A stretch of DNA of 64,000 nucleotides, taken from assembly GCA_023634235.1 (NCBI GenBank), contig JAMKCF010000021.1, positions 9,373,764 through 9,437,763 on the forward strand, written 5' to 3'. Position numbers and translations under genes: made by a program. Shown here piece after piece: positions 26,961-40,434 of this stretch. The notes below the pieces were generated by a model. That model did no database searches. It saw nothing but the letters and a program-made list of their open reading frames with translations, and was not told the origin of the DNA. Position 1 is the first letter of the stretch; every line of letters starts with the position of its first letter. The DNA is from Pisaster brevispinus (taxonomy: Eukaryota > Echinodermata > Asteroidea > Forcipulatida > Asteriidae).

Positions 26961-29900
26961 CAACACCATCCTGCATTTTAAAAGAGGCACAAAGAAACAT
27001 TATGTATAAGGTATGGTTGACAGCAGAAGTAAAGTGCGGGCTGTTCGCTTAAAAGTTATTTGTTTAAACTGGTTTGATTTCACACAAGGACAAAATGACC
27101 CGGAAATTGACCGCTTCCCCCAGTGAAGGCGAAACTTTAATCCAATACTAATCATGAACCCTTTGTTATCAATATAAAAAAAAACCCACTTTGTTTCACC
27201 AAGTGCCTGCCAGACCAATCACTTCAACAAAGTGCTCCCAAATCCTTGAGAGTGGTGAAAGACCCCCCCCCTCACCCTTCTTCCCAACCGTCACAGGAAT
27301 GTCTAATAAAACCCTTGTGTTCACAGTGCAAATAAGAGTATATATCCAACTTGTCTTGGAAGATGGTCACTGTGGTTCCATAGTAACCAGAGAAGGGCGG
27401 TATGGGATAGATTGTTGAAGGTGATGCAATAGGGGAGTAATAACACCCGCGCACCTGGTGTAAATTATTGAACTGAGCAGGGGTCGCTCGATGCTACCGC
27501 CAATTTTCACCGTAGGACACACTCTTTTTCTCTCCAGTGGATGCGAGGACGACAGCGTTACAGAAATCCTGATTGCGCGATGTAGCAATTTCAAGATTGA
27601 TACATGAGCTCGGCGTTCGTAAACGTGGATTGGGAAAGAAATTGAGATTTTGAGATGGGGTTTCACAAGAGTGTCAGTAAAGGCACTTTGGAATTTGAAC
27701 TGGTGGCTTTTCAACCGTCAAGCACTTAAGTAAATGAGGAAAAGGGAGAGGTCACAAACACAGGAAAACAAGTGCCATTATGAGTTTAAGTATGAAATGG
27801 CTGAAATCTTAAAATGTATTCGGGTAATGACGTAACAAATTTTAAGGAAATTACTTTCCCGCATCTGAAAATATGAAATTAAATAGAATTTTAACAAGTG
27901 AAATTAAAGGAACTTTACCATGGCTACAATAGTAAAGTTACAAGTAAATAAATGTTTAGCCTTTTTTTAAACTCGAAAGGCCATTGTGAAAAACAATTCT
28001 TGACTTCGGCCATGGCATTTGTTGTGAAGGGACGAGTTCTTTTGAGGGTGGTGTGATTTAATGTGTCACAGGGCTCCGTTTACAATATTAATAACGAAAA
28101 CATTCCTCTTATCTTTAAACAAAAATCACGAAGCCCCTGGAAGTGTGAAGCACTATTTAATCGAATTATAGCTCATACAGGCGGGTAAGGATGCCTTGCC
28201 ATGTCAAGGGAATACCCGGGAAAAGTGTGTATTTCAGGGTCTGATTCTAATGAAGTGATGGGGAGAAACACTTCCTGTGTCGTAGGTGTTTGGAGCAAAG
28301 TCACGGAAACCTCATGGGTGAAGTGTCAAGGAAATAGTTTATGGTCAACTTCTCTTTTGACGGGGACACAAAAGCATTGGACAAACCATTGGGAAGACTC
28401 TCTGATGGCAACATTGATGGAATGACCGATAAGGCTTTCAAATTCAAATGATATTGTCAGACACAGAAGTAGGAAGAGGGGATGCTGACAGATTTGTGCA
28501 TCTTAACAGTTATTGATTTTCTACTCATAGTTCGGTCATGAACCAGGGGAGAACAACGGAATAGGTAGTTAAACAAAAAAGAATGTACCACGGTACCCTT
28601 GGACAACCCATAAAGGGTCAACTCATCGTTAAATTGACAGCTGAATGTTTGGAGTGTGAATCCCGGGGAGATCTTGTCGTGGCACCCCCGGCAGCGTCAG
28701 AAGGTATTGGCCATGAATTAGCAAGTCCCCCTACTGGTTTGTTCTGACCCTGAAATATCTGCCCATATATATGTTGACCCTATACATACATGCCTACCAT
28801 ATGGACTTGATGTTTAAGGCCAAGCTGCTGTGATTTCAAGGGGTGTTATAAGTACAGGCAATTAGGGGGGTTCGTTTTTTGTTTTTTCGTCTTTTTTTTT
28901 CTTCTTGTCAATTGAGACTGAAGTCCAACGTAGTGGAAGTCGGCGTATTTTGATTCCTTTGTGAGGTTTGTCCAAGTTAACAACGTTTGTTGTACATAGT
29001 AGGAGCGAAGCCTATAAGCCTACTTTTAAGGAACGTAACAACGACTGACAGCATGTGTTGAAGTTGAACTATTCTTTTAGCAAAGATGATGTGCCTTTAA
29101 TAGGCACCCCGTACAAGAGCAAATCGGGTATTTGGTGCAGATTTCAGTGCACAGTTTTCAGTGTAAATTTAAAACTGAAGTGCGATAACCAAATCTGAAG
29201 TGGACATTTTACAAAGAGGCTTGACAATTCACCCAGAATTTCGCCAACCAGAAAACTAACTCAGTCTTGTTGACATCACTAAGTCGATCTATCATAAAAT
29301 GGTAAAGCAACCCCAATGTGCGTGGAAAATGATTTCACGACCGTAGTCTCTACTCCATGTCACGGGTTTTTAACATTGAAAAAGAAAGTTGGCCAAGAAT
29401 GCCAAGGTATTGCAAAAGGTACATCCATTGGACAGATTTGTTTTACATTCTGTCTAGAATTGTTGTCTTAAATGGAGTTAAAAGTAATGTCGGGACTTCG
29501 AAGAAGAAGCTGCTGAGGAGAAGTTTAAATTTAGCAGGGGAGGGACTGGTTTAAACGCATAGAGCTAGTCTCTGTATTAACCGGTACCTTTGAGATTTGA
29601 AATCCCTCTGTTATGATGTGAAACTGTGATCCATCTTGATTTTGGAAACTGTCAACAGCAGCAGCTTTTGCCTAATAATATTTAACGTATTTACCTGCAC
29701 AGCCAGATATTCTCCCGGCGGGTGGGCTACTGGGGAGTGACTCATTGCCACGGCTCGGTCCGTGGGGCTCGAAATATTATTTGGTTTTTAAGCGGCCAAT
29801 TTTCCTGGACACTGTTTGATGTCAGGAGTAAAAATTGTTTCTGATGTTTTGAAGGGGGAAAAAACCCTAAAGCCAAGCAGCGTCTGTTTAAGATGAACAA

Positions 29901-31340
29901 TTTTGTTTAACAGCCACGTGCGTTCCAGATAATTGCAGGCCATGTGTACGTGAGAGATAATAATCTGAATGCGAACTCACTATAGTGGACGTAAGGTGTG
30001 ATTGATGGTTAGCTCCTTCCTCCATATCAGTTTGACCAATCGATTGTTCCAAGCAAGCTCAGTTCTTGAACATTGGTATATCAAAACAATGCCAACTGGC
30101 GGATCCAGATGGGGACCCGACAACCCTCTTCTGTTGAAGTGTGGTACCAATTTCCCCCTAACAAAGGCTAGGTAGATGATAAGGTTGTGAACTTGGGGCT
30201 TGGTTTTCTCAGTGTGGAATATCGACGATGATGCTGCGTCCATTTTGACAGGGTGGCACCTTTTGCCAACTTGTGGTAACATGATACAATTCACCCGTGA
30301 ATAAGAAAAGGGCTGGACTCCCGAGTCCCATCGGTTGGGCTGTGGAAGTTGGCCTATTGTTTCTGACAAAGTGTCCCTTGGATGTCTACTGATGAAACAC
30401 CACATACCGTCGGGTAAACAGAGGGCCACACCCATTAGCTCGATCTGGCAACTCATCCATACTGAACTTTTCAAGAATAAAAATGAAAAATAAAACGAGA
30501 GACGAAAAGGAGATGAATTCAGCCCGTTTGTTGACTTTATGTTAGGGGGGTAATTTCTTAACTTTGAGGGTTAATTTGCCAGTTGTCAATACCACTAAAG
30601 ACTCAATCCTTTTTATGAGTATATGTTTATAACTGAATGATATTTCAAAATGTTGTATCATAGTTTAAAGTAGGTTTCTTTTGATGATGCTGGTATCACG
30701 TTGAACAGTCGGCAGTGAATAGCTTGTTGGTACACATGACAGCTTCACGGTGATGTTCGTGGTGAACTTCTCATCAGTAATTGGTTTTCCCTCTTAATTT
30801 AATCACATCTGCCAATCAGTGGCTAATTTGATAGACAACCACTGCAGTGATATAGGCGAGGGCTAGACAGGTATAACATGCCGAGGCAGTACGCAAGTTA
30901 ATAATCATCGCTCGGGGTACTACAAGTCAATGTTAATTGGCCAGTTAACTGCCCAGTCTATAAGCCGTCACCTCTAAACAGGTGTGCTTACCTTTGTTGC
31001 CAACACGAGTTGGTCATGAGCACGCCAGCAACTCCGTATACACACATATACCCCAACAAGAAATCCACCCAACAATCGCCTTAATTGGTTCAAGATCATG
31101 TCAACCTTCGTGTCAAGTTGATATACCCACCAGCAATTAATTGGGTGTGAAAAATCCCCAGCTTTTCGCACTTGAGGTAACTGTAAGTGCGTAATCCTTT
31201 ACTAAAAACGATGTGCCGTTAAACCAAGATGTTTCAACCATGGGTTAAACCCTCCTTTGACACAGGTATTAACACCTTGGACATGACGCACCTGCAAGAT
31301 GGACAGTGGCTAGTTTTCACATTGGGCGAAATAATCCCAC

Positions 31341-31374
31341 CACGGCAGGAATGTGCACATTCCTACCTGCCGTG
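31341..31374. repeat. 34-bp near-perfect hairpin
   Basis: CACGGCAGGAATGTG pairs fully with the right arm CACATTCCTACCTGCCGTG, apart from a four-base bulge. There is no loop, because the centre is the palindrome AATGTGCACATT. No flanking direct repeat is clear, so its origin is unknown. Confidence 0.7.
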
Positions 31375-32086
31375 TACCTCAGCTGCAGACCCTTTCCTTG
31401 TGTCATAGAAAAATAACAACCTGGGTACTTCAAGTGTAACTTCTAAAAATTCACAAGGTTTTCTTGGAGTGAAACTCAAGGGGAAGCGATTGGGGTCTGC
31501 CCAGGTGGCACAGTAATTAGTTTACTCGAGTGAAATCAAGGCGTTGAGAAGATTTTTAAAAGGTCAAGAAAGTTTACCTTTGGGGAGTTATTTGTTTATT
31601 AAATTTCCAGAATGATTGGTTTGAAATTAAGCTGTGCACATAGTTTAAATTCATTCTGACGGGTTTTGATTCATCTTAGATCTACGAAGAGTGAACTTGA
31701 CATGAATGTTTCTTTCTTTTTTTCCCCTTTTTTTTGGGGGGGGGGGCGCGACATGAACTTATTTAAAAATTTAATATGGTCAGACTGACACACCACAGTA
31801 GACAAATCAAACGGGTAACATTGGCTTACATCCGAATACAAATTATCCGGACTATTCAATTGAAACACACTTTTGGTTTCGATTTTGTTTTAAATCTGTA
31901 TAATTGTTAAAGTTTAACAAAAAAGGTGATATCAAAATGCCATTAATATCTTAAAATATATTCCCGAAGCTTTAAAAGTGTATTAACTTTCATCTTGTTT
32001 AGAAGAAAGAAAAAAAAAACACGAAGTATTTTACCATTTTAAAAACATTTCGTTGTATGTGTTCACCTCCTTTGAGTGAGTCACGA

Positions 32087-32134
32087 GGTATCGCGAGATC
32101 TGGGGGAGGAGCAGCTTTGGTATCGCGAGATCTG
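32087..32134. promoter_or_regulatory. Direct repeat of a CGCGAGATCT-containing 16-mer, possible regulatory island
   Basis: GGTATCGCGAGATCTG occurs twice exactly (32087-32102 and 32119-32134), 32 bp apart, in a short CpG-rich stretch inside an AT-rich intron. A consensus AP-1 site TGAGTCA (32077-32083) lies just before it. The core is close to, but not the same as, the TCTCGCGAGA promoter motif. It could be a regulatory island or a repeat remnant. Confidence 0.3.
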
Positions 32135-33999
32135 CGGGCGGAACCGAGGTGGTATCTTCTTTTGATACACGTTTGTATTGGTGCGTCACGGTTAAAGTCA
32201 AGCTGGTGAACTCTACTAGATAAAGCAGATCTAATGTCTTTAAAGGTAGTTCAGAATACTGTGCAAGTTATGGAAATGTCGCGTATGAGTAACAGGCCTT
32301 GTGTCTGACTTATTCATTTTACTCTTAGTTTTCAAATATCTGAAAACTCATTGAGTTTGACTGGATCTGACGACCTGAAACTCACTGGGAATGGACTTGA
32401 AGTAAAACTACTGAATGCACCGTGCTGTCTTAAACCTTGCCCAAAGGTTTATTGTAAAGCATCAACCACTATGAACGAGCATCATGAGCAAAATGACTTG
32501 CCGTATGCATTGATTTCCATTTTTGTATTCAAATATTGGATAAAACCATTTCAGTTATCAAACTGAATTCTTTGAAAACTGAAATATTTCTTGACACATT
32601 TAGACCTTAAAACTGTGAGTGGTAAAAAGTGGTTAATACTGTAGTTAAAAAACTGTAAGTTTACATCATTGTTTACTTTTGGTTACCATTAGCCTACAGG
32701 TTGAACCAAGAAATCATATTATCTGCTTACTGCACCATGGCTATACACTGTACATGTGCCGGTGAGAGATAAGTCTGTTTATCAGTGACGAATCATTAGC
32801 ATGACTCAAATGTTAACTTGATAGGCCAATCTCGCTATCGTGATTGAACCAACAAGTAAATTTACTGCGTGATGATGAAAAGGGAATATACGTCCATTAA
32901 CCCATTGTTGAGGTTTCACACCAAGCCCTCAAATTCCACACCTAACAATAATTCCATCATTAAGTGTCATCATGGTGTGTCATGCAATCTACCTCCTTGA
33001 TTAATCTTCAAGGCGGTCCATAGAAGATGAGGGAATAATAATTCTCGGTAAAGTAAGTTCCCCCTTTCTTTGTTGGGATACACTGGCTGAAGAGGGGCGG
33101 GGGTCAATTGTTGGCTCAGTGATGCGCTGGGTAGACAAACAGCAACCACCCTCCTCCCCTCGACCCGAAAGCCTTTGTTTGATCAGAGGAAACGTTTTGT
33201 TTGGAGAAAGGAGACAATTCCTGAGATCATCGCAGCCTGGGCAAACTCCTCGGAGATGTTGCAAAGGATGTGTGCCCTGCACTTGAGTGGGTTGACAAAG
33301 CGGATCGAGTGGTATGCACAAATTGTTTGCGGAGGCTTCTCACCCAAGAGGGATCTTATACCACCTGCGAGATAAAGAGTACTCCCATCCTTTACCTCCT
33401 TTAATCGAATCTTGAGAGCAAATAACTTCCCCTAAAAAAAAAAACCATTCACCGCAACTCCCCAGCCCCTCCAACTTAGAATCCACCTGAATGACCACCC
33501 ACATCAACCGCTTCTTGGCAAACTTAAGTTCAAACAGACTACCATCCCATTTCCTTGAAGAAAGTGGATGATGACTAAATTGCTGTCTTATCATTGAATG
33601 GAGTTTTTGAAATCTTTGTGAAAGGAACCACAACTTCTTTAAGTTAACAAAGTGTACTGAAATGGTTTTTGTGAGCACAAAGACAGAAAATATGGTAGCT
33701 TCTTAATCACAATGATGACACCAAAACATGTATTTGGTTTAAAGGTAAAGTTAACATTCGTCAGTTTATGCTGTTGAGATGTATTTAGTTAGGCCTATGT
33801 CTCGGGAAATATTAGCCCGAATCTACAGGGAAAAATCAGATGGGCGTAATCACAGTATTAGGCCCCAATAGGTTTGTAGAGAGCTATGCCACATGTTTGT
33901 GTAAAAGCCAGATGATTGATTGGATAATTACTCCTCTATTATATGACGATTAACATTCCCAAATCTGGACATTAAATTTGAAAGTCTACATTTTTCGAT

Positions 34000-34167
34000 G
34001 AACATAGGAAACCAGTACATGCAGTGGAACATAGGAAACCAGTACATGCAGTGGAACATAGGAAACCAGTACATGCAGTGGAACATAGGAAACCAGTACA
34101 TGCAGTGGAACATAGGAAACCAGTACATGCAGTGGAACATAGGAAACCAGTACATGCAGTGGAACAT
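34000..34167. repeat. 27-bp minisatellite, six identical units
   Basis: Units start at 34000, 34027, 34054, 34081, 34108 and 34135, each beginning GAACATAGGAAACCAG and ending CATGCAGTG, followed by a partial GAACAT. I see no substitution between units, which suggests recent expansion or active homogenisation. Because 27 is divisible by three and no unit frame has a stop on the minus strand, three overlapping minus-strand frames stay open. These are side effects, not genes. Confidence 0.97.
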
Positions 34168-35966
34168 TCCACCCTAAAAAACTCACCATAAAAGCAAACT
34201 TGCATAGAAAGTCTTTTTCAACCTTGTCAAAACAAGACTCCATGCCTATCATCCCAACAAGTAACTAAACACACTTGGACCGACAGAAGGCGAGAAAATG
34301 TCACAGAACTTTCTCTTTTCTCTTAAACGAAACCTGCACCTTCGCGCTAAATCCCATCTGCCCGCCGAATAAGGGGGGTTGAATAAGAGACACCTTGAGG
34401 CGTGGGTAACTCAACCCACGTTGGACTAATCCCCGCCTGCCACTGCTAAAAGTACAGCCCGGGTTTGTTGTTTTCCCCCTTTTCGTTTGGGGCTTTTCAT
34501 GCCTGTCCATAAGGCCCTGGACATTGTTCCTTTAGTCTGGCAACACTTTAGGAATATGTAAGTAGTGGGGAGCTAAAGGAAAAGATAAAGATTTGGTTTT
34601 GTATGATATGATAATGGGATGCAGTTGAGAGGCTTTGTTAGTTGAGACGCTTGTTGTTATTCTCAAAGAATAAGACTGTAAACCGGATTTGGGTTACTCG
34701 GGTCGCTTGCTAGGCGCTGCACTACCCTGGTCCTTGTCCTATAGCACAGACTGCCGAGACTCCAAAAGACGCTTGGCCCTAACTCTTCCTCCCTTGGGAA
34801 GAGGCAAGAGCTTGGCTGTAGAAAATGTCGTGGATTTACCAAGAAGGTCTGTCCTAGTGCAACGGGGACCTTGTGAGACTTAAATCTCTTCAAATAGTGG
34901 GTCAGTAACCCTTCCCGGACTCTGCAGAAGCCATGTTGGTATTCCACCCGCATGATACAAAAGTATGTTTCAGATATTTTGAGTGAGGCTCAGGTCCAAA
35001 TAGACTGGTACCTTAGACTGCGATGACATGTCGATTGTATTGCTCAATCATTGGTACAACTATAAGCATGCTTTTGAAATAATTTACTGTGCCCCCCCCC
35101 CCTCGATTTCCACGGAGCAGATTCCAAGAATACCAATCCTATCACAGTGTACATTGAGGTCATGTGTACTTTTGAAATTAGGAAATAACTTATGTTTGAC
35201 ATTCTTTGTCATAAAATCATTATTAAAAATGAATCAGATCTGTTTCAAAATTTAATAAATGACTGAACATAAAGTCTCTTACACAATAATTTTTTTTTCC
35301 GGGGAATTGTCACACCGAGTGCACTTCCTTTTTCTATTTACATCGCGCTGTGCATTTCTTCCTTGAACACACCCACTGAGGAGAAATACTCCTCCGAATG
35401 ATTGGAATGAATACAATTGCTGGCGTGTGAGATGCATGCACTGGTTTGCTCTGTGTGACCCCATTATGGGACAGTGTGAACTCTAGAATAAATGTCATTC
35501 AATCAGTCGTTCATTCCTTTATCATAATACGATCAACAACAGTTTGGGAAAAGGCCCGTAGTGTGAATATACATTCAAGTTGATGATGCATCCACCCCAA
35601 AACAACAACGTAAAGAAAAGAAACAGGTTTGGGAAGGAAGTACCTGGTGAGACAGTTATTGGGCTCTAAATATTCTTTTTAAAAAGTGATTCATGGTGAG
35701 ATATTATAGATAAATAACCATCCCCTTTGTTCATGAAGCGATCCAATACATACTCAATCAATTCAATTTAAAGGTTACAATACACGATTTGGAATGACCC
35801 TAAAACCAAAAATTTATAACGGGTCTTATCCGGAAACGTTGCCTTTCAACAGCTTGATATCAAGGCCAATATTGTCGTGTGCCTAAAACAAGCTACTCCA
35901 ACACTAAGCTTTTATTTCAGGTTGACACGAAATCAACCGCTTAAAAATAACATACCAAAACATTAA

Positions 35967-36224
<258 letters not shown>

Positions 36225-36379
36225 TAAGAATTCTGTTGGTCATTTAATGGTCATGCTATGTCAGTTTCCAGTGGCAGAAGAAATGACAGATATCGAAAAC
36301 GCATGTCCTTTCTAGGGCCTGCTCTGTCAGTTTCTTTCTGCGAGCCGTTCTCTCTGCAAGTTGACAGTTTTTCAACCGC

Positions 36380-36617
36380 TACACTCTAAAAACTCTGGGT
36401 CACAATATTGACCCGGACTCCGGTTGTCGGGGGCCTGATTCCTGAGTCAGGCTGATCCGACATCTTATGGTAAAACATGTGGATTTGAACTCGGATTGTG
36501 TGTCAGTTTGACCCATCTCTGGGATTTTGACACAAATTCCGGGTCAAACTGACCCAGAAATGGGTCAGGTCCCACGGGATCCGAAATCGATTCTAACCCG
36601 TGAGGTTTCAGAGTTTA
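36380..36617. mobile_element. MITE-like element rich in GGGTCA motifs, copy 1
   Basis: It starts ACACTCTAAAAACTCTGGGT and ends near GGTTTCAGAGTTT, giving partial terminal symmetry (AAACTCTG at both ends). The inside repeats GGGTCAAACTGACCCAGAAA and related half-palindromes. It resembles 49822-50049 in content and order. No transposase is present. Confidence 0.55.
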
Positions 36618-37740
36618 AGCAGAAGAATCTTACAGAGCTGAGTATTGTTGTGGACACGATAAGAAGAAGATGATGATGAGGTGATTGAAGATGGTGAGAG
36701 ATGAGGGAGAATGGCGAAGGGTGGGTAGGAGCAGCAGGAGCTCTGTAAATGCCAGACTGTTCATTTCTTATTCGACCAAAGTTAATTTCATCTTTTATAG
36801 TATACCAGATTAAGGTTGTACACTGCCACACTCTCAAGCAAACGCATTGTGTGTACAGCCTGTGCTGCACAATTGTAACCCCCGCCACTCAATTTTAATC
36901 AGAGCAAAATAACAAGTCTTTTGGTAACGACAAACAAAATAACCCAATCTTTGTTAGTCAGGAAATGAAAGTGTGTTTCTTCTGCCGTCTGTAAACCCCA
37001 AATTTCACAAGTTTGAGAGTAATCCGTGCGCCCCCAAGCTGGGCTGTTTTGTCAGTGAATGTGTTTGTTCCCTGCCCATATTGGGACCTTTAACAGCAGG
37101 GTGGCGCAGAGATCAAGGGAAACAATATTCAAACTCCCACCTGTCCTTGAACCAACTCACATCAAATCTGCTTTTTCAGGGGCTTGTTGGGAATAATCTG
37201 CAGCGATTGTTAATTCTTTTGCTCTGTTAGAGTACCGTACTCGTTATTTTCTTTCTTAAAAGTTTTTATTTTGGGGATTCTAAATGAGTTAATTTGTGTA
37301 TACATTTGACATGCTTTTTAATGTCACAATGCTGTGGCCATCTTCGTATGGTTCCCTGTGTTCATTGCCTAAATGCACCGGTAAATTCGTTAACCGTTAA
37401 TCTGGAAGACACCAGGCAAAATCTCTCACATACATCCGAAGACTGAACTGATTGACAAGGCAACACTTGGTAGATTGGATAAAGGTCTAAACCTATGATG
37501 ATCTACATTGCACGAATGTGCTCAGCTGCTGACCCCCAAAAAACTGCGTAGTTTTAAATTATATACGATTTCACAAAATTCCACTTTTTTGTGTGCAAAA
37601 TTACAACACGATTTTGTAAAACAATTTATAACGTTTTCTCTTATATTGACATACCTTTTTCAAAGAACTTAAATATAAAAAAAAACTGGCAAATACAAGG
37701 AATCCAAACCGATGACGCTCGATTGTGTCTTCAATACACC

Positions 37741-37914
37741 TTTATCATGGTGCGGCCATCTTGATTTTCTCCCATTCAAATCAATGCAACCAAACTGAGG
37801 CTGGAAGGAGAAATAGTCTGGTTCCTATATTGTACAATGAATATTAGCATTCAATACCGTGATTGGATACAAGGAACATGACCAAGATGGTGGCAGCATG
37901 ATAATGGTCTATAC
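37741..37914. mobile_element. MITE-like element with TTATCATG..CCATCTTG ends
   Basis: The left end is TTATCATGGTGCGGCCATCT then TGATT. The right end, reverse complemented, is ATTATCATGCTGCCACCATC then TTGGTC. The inside has CCAAACTGAGGCTGGAA, which recurs at 1931-1947, and the right end resembles a fragment at 41829-41854. Confidence 0.6.
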
Positions 37915-38781
37915 GCTGACAAGAGTTCATTTCAAATCTTGGATAACGTTAACAAGTACTGCTATAGAAAGTTCGTAGGCCTACGAGTTTAATCAAAAAC
38001 CATAATACGTAAATTTCCTTATTTAAGTGAGAACGTCAGTAGGAAAAAGACCCATCACAACCACCCTATGCGTGCGACTGCGTGCTTACAAACTTAGGGA
38101 AAAAAACTTTCCTGTTTGTTGTACTCTGTCTTGTAAAAATGTGACATGTTTTTTAAGGGGCTAAAAATATCTATCCGGCTACAATATATTCTCAAGTCAG
38201 CTGGTCTACATATCCCAAGGTCATGTATTAATTAATCACATGACTGATTGTTTACGACTTCAGGAGTCAACAAGAAAGTTCATGCAGCTCGGGTCGGGGG
38301 TAAACATTCACGCATGCTGGTCATTACCTTCTCTTGGCACGAGGTTGACTTTTGGGGGGAAATATCCAATCTACTTAATTCTTCCTGTTTCCCCCAAAGA
38401 CAGTTAAAAAGATACAGTGTGTTTCAATTCATTTAAACAGCAATACACCACTCGTTAAAGCAATACACAATTTGGTAGGTATCTGGGTGAAATGTTTGAT
38501 CTTCATTATGAGGATGGTGTGAGTCGTGAGGTCACACCAGGGAAATGTACACTTCATCAGGTGTATTGAGTCATTTAAAGGAGTGGCTTGAGATTAGTTC
38601 TAATGTTCCTAATTCAGTTGTATTCATTCATTTCCACATGAACAAATAATTAGTTCCTCGTTCGCATTTCGCATTGATTTGCCTTGATACTGATTGAAGG
38701 TGTTTTTTGCCCTTTTCTTTCACAATTTTTTTTCTTGTGATATTTTATTAGTAAGGTGATCGAGTACTTGTACACGATGTT

Positions 38782-38856
38782 ATGTTGTTGTTTTCATTGT
38801 TGCTGCTGTTACTGATGTTGTTGTTGTTGTTGTTGTTGCTGTTGTTGTTGTTGTGG
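38782..38856. repeat. GTT/GCT-rich microsatellite
   Basis: An impure stretch is followed by an almost pure TTG run (38815-38855) interrupted by a single GCT. Confidence 0.9.
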
Positions 38857-39674
38857 TATTACTATTTTTATTTTTTTTTCACATGTGATCCATTCGAGAG
38901 AAAAAAATTAACATAAATGACTGTATTTACACGGTAGGATAATGATGATAATAGTATATACAAATCGTGTATTTCTTGTACGGTCCATACCTTTCAACAA
39001 CATATGCCAACCTTGGATTTGAAAATCAAACATATAAAGAACAGTCTCCTCTTCAATCCTCTTCCATGAAATCTCTCTCCACAGACTTTGACAATACAAT
39101 GTATAAACACATTTTAACACACACATTACGATAAACTGTCAGTGAGCAGAACTTTGCGTATCGACTGCATTTACAGACATTTTTTTTTGCTCACGATGTG
39201 TACCTTTAAGTATTCACCCAGTGATCTTAAATATGAACCAGATCCTCTCTTTTCTACACTCGTGTATGAAGGGGAGACGAAAAAAAAAACATCGAAAGGA
39301 AATCTCTACAAATCAGCTGCCATTTAGCATTTGCTTCTTACTGTTAAATAATTTTCCCCAGATACTTGAATTTGACGATTCTTGAAAAACAACTCTCACG
39401 GGATGGCCCGATGCTAAATAGTGACAGTGTGTTGTCAGTGTTGAGACATATTTGACGGTCGGTGGGTGTATTTCAAAGGAAATCCTAACATGAATGGTAA
39501 ATTTATTAGCTTATGATATACCGGTATTGCTGTCAGGGGACCCTTTTCTTCTTTCTTTCGTTTTTTTTTCCACCAATGACTATATGAGAAAAGGAGGCAG
39601 TTTGTTTTACTTGAATGTGGGAACAAAATATGGAAGTAGGACCTCGAAGCTTTTGAGATGGACTTTGGGCAGTG

Positions 39675-39735
39675 AACATGTACATGTGTAGACCTACACA
39701 TGTACATCATGTGTAGACCTACACATGTACATGTT
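39675..39735. repeat. Nested palindrome / double hairpin (ACATGTACATGTGTAGACC)
   Basis: Outer arms AACATGTACATGTGTAG and CTACACATGTACATGTT are perfect 17-bp inverted repeats. Inside are two back-to-back hairpins, each CATGTGTAG-AC-CTACACATG; the left one extends to 11 bp per arm. The stretch could extrude as a cruciform. Confidence 0.85.
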
Positions 39736-39864
39736 TGGAACCGCAAACATCTTGATGACTAATAATTCCATCGGGGATTTAAAAAAATACTTGTGTAATT
39801 TTGACTGTTTATCTACCAATCGATGTGTAATAACCACTGTATACTCAGTGTTTTCCCAAATCCA

Positions 39865-39900
39865 CAGGTTACTCGGTGGGATTCGAACCCACGATCCCCG
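39865..39900 (-). repeat. tRNA-like B-box fragment (SINE remnant)
   Basis: The plus strand reads GGTTACTCGGTGGGATTCGA then ACCCACG. On the minus strand this is GGGTTCGAATCCC, a perfect Pol III B box (GGTTCGANTCC). No convincing cloverleaf or A box is seen in the neighbouring 60 bp, so I call it a SINE fragment, not a tRNA gene. Confidence 0.5.
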
Positions 39901-40434
39901 TATATGTACATGTAGTCCGATGTCACAGTACCATTTACCTATTCCTAAAGGCCTATTATATATTTGCCATACAAATTTGGAACATAGGCTCATCAAATAA
40001 TATTAGATCATCTAACAATATAAGGTTTGTTTATGAAGAAGAGAAACCAAGCCTAAACCTAAACATGAAACAGCATACAATTGCCAAAGGTTGAGTTCAA
40101 GAGATGTAGGCCTAATGTGCATCGAAAGACCACAGTGTGAAGAGCACCGTACCATTTTGTTTTTCAATTCATTATTGAGACCAAGTTGAAGTGACCTTTC
40201 ACCGACTTTGGTCATGCTGCAGTCATTGTTTTCATTCATCTAAGTCAATATCGCTAAACCGAGGCTGATGGGTGAGTGTTCTGCTCCCAGTTTTGTGGTA
40301 AAATGAGATCCGGTATCTGTCCGCTGTTCACGAAGCAGAAGGATGGTGGCATTGTGGTTTGTATATAGACCTAGGCCCTTCAGCCTGTACAACATGACAG
40401 TGCTGTACCTTGCAACAACTTATCATCCATGGCT

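Noticed and set aside
29980..30474. 164-codon minus-strand frame in intron 1
   Set aside because: No recognisable motif or exon borders; composition matches the surrounding intron.
33928..34252. Three repetitive minus-strand frames (MFHCMYWFP-type units)
   Set aside because: They are produced by the 27-bp minisatellite, whose unit length is a multiple of three.
39865..39960. Functional tRNA gene
   Set aside because: Only the B box is good; no acceptor stem, anticodon arm or A box could be assembled.
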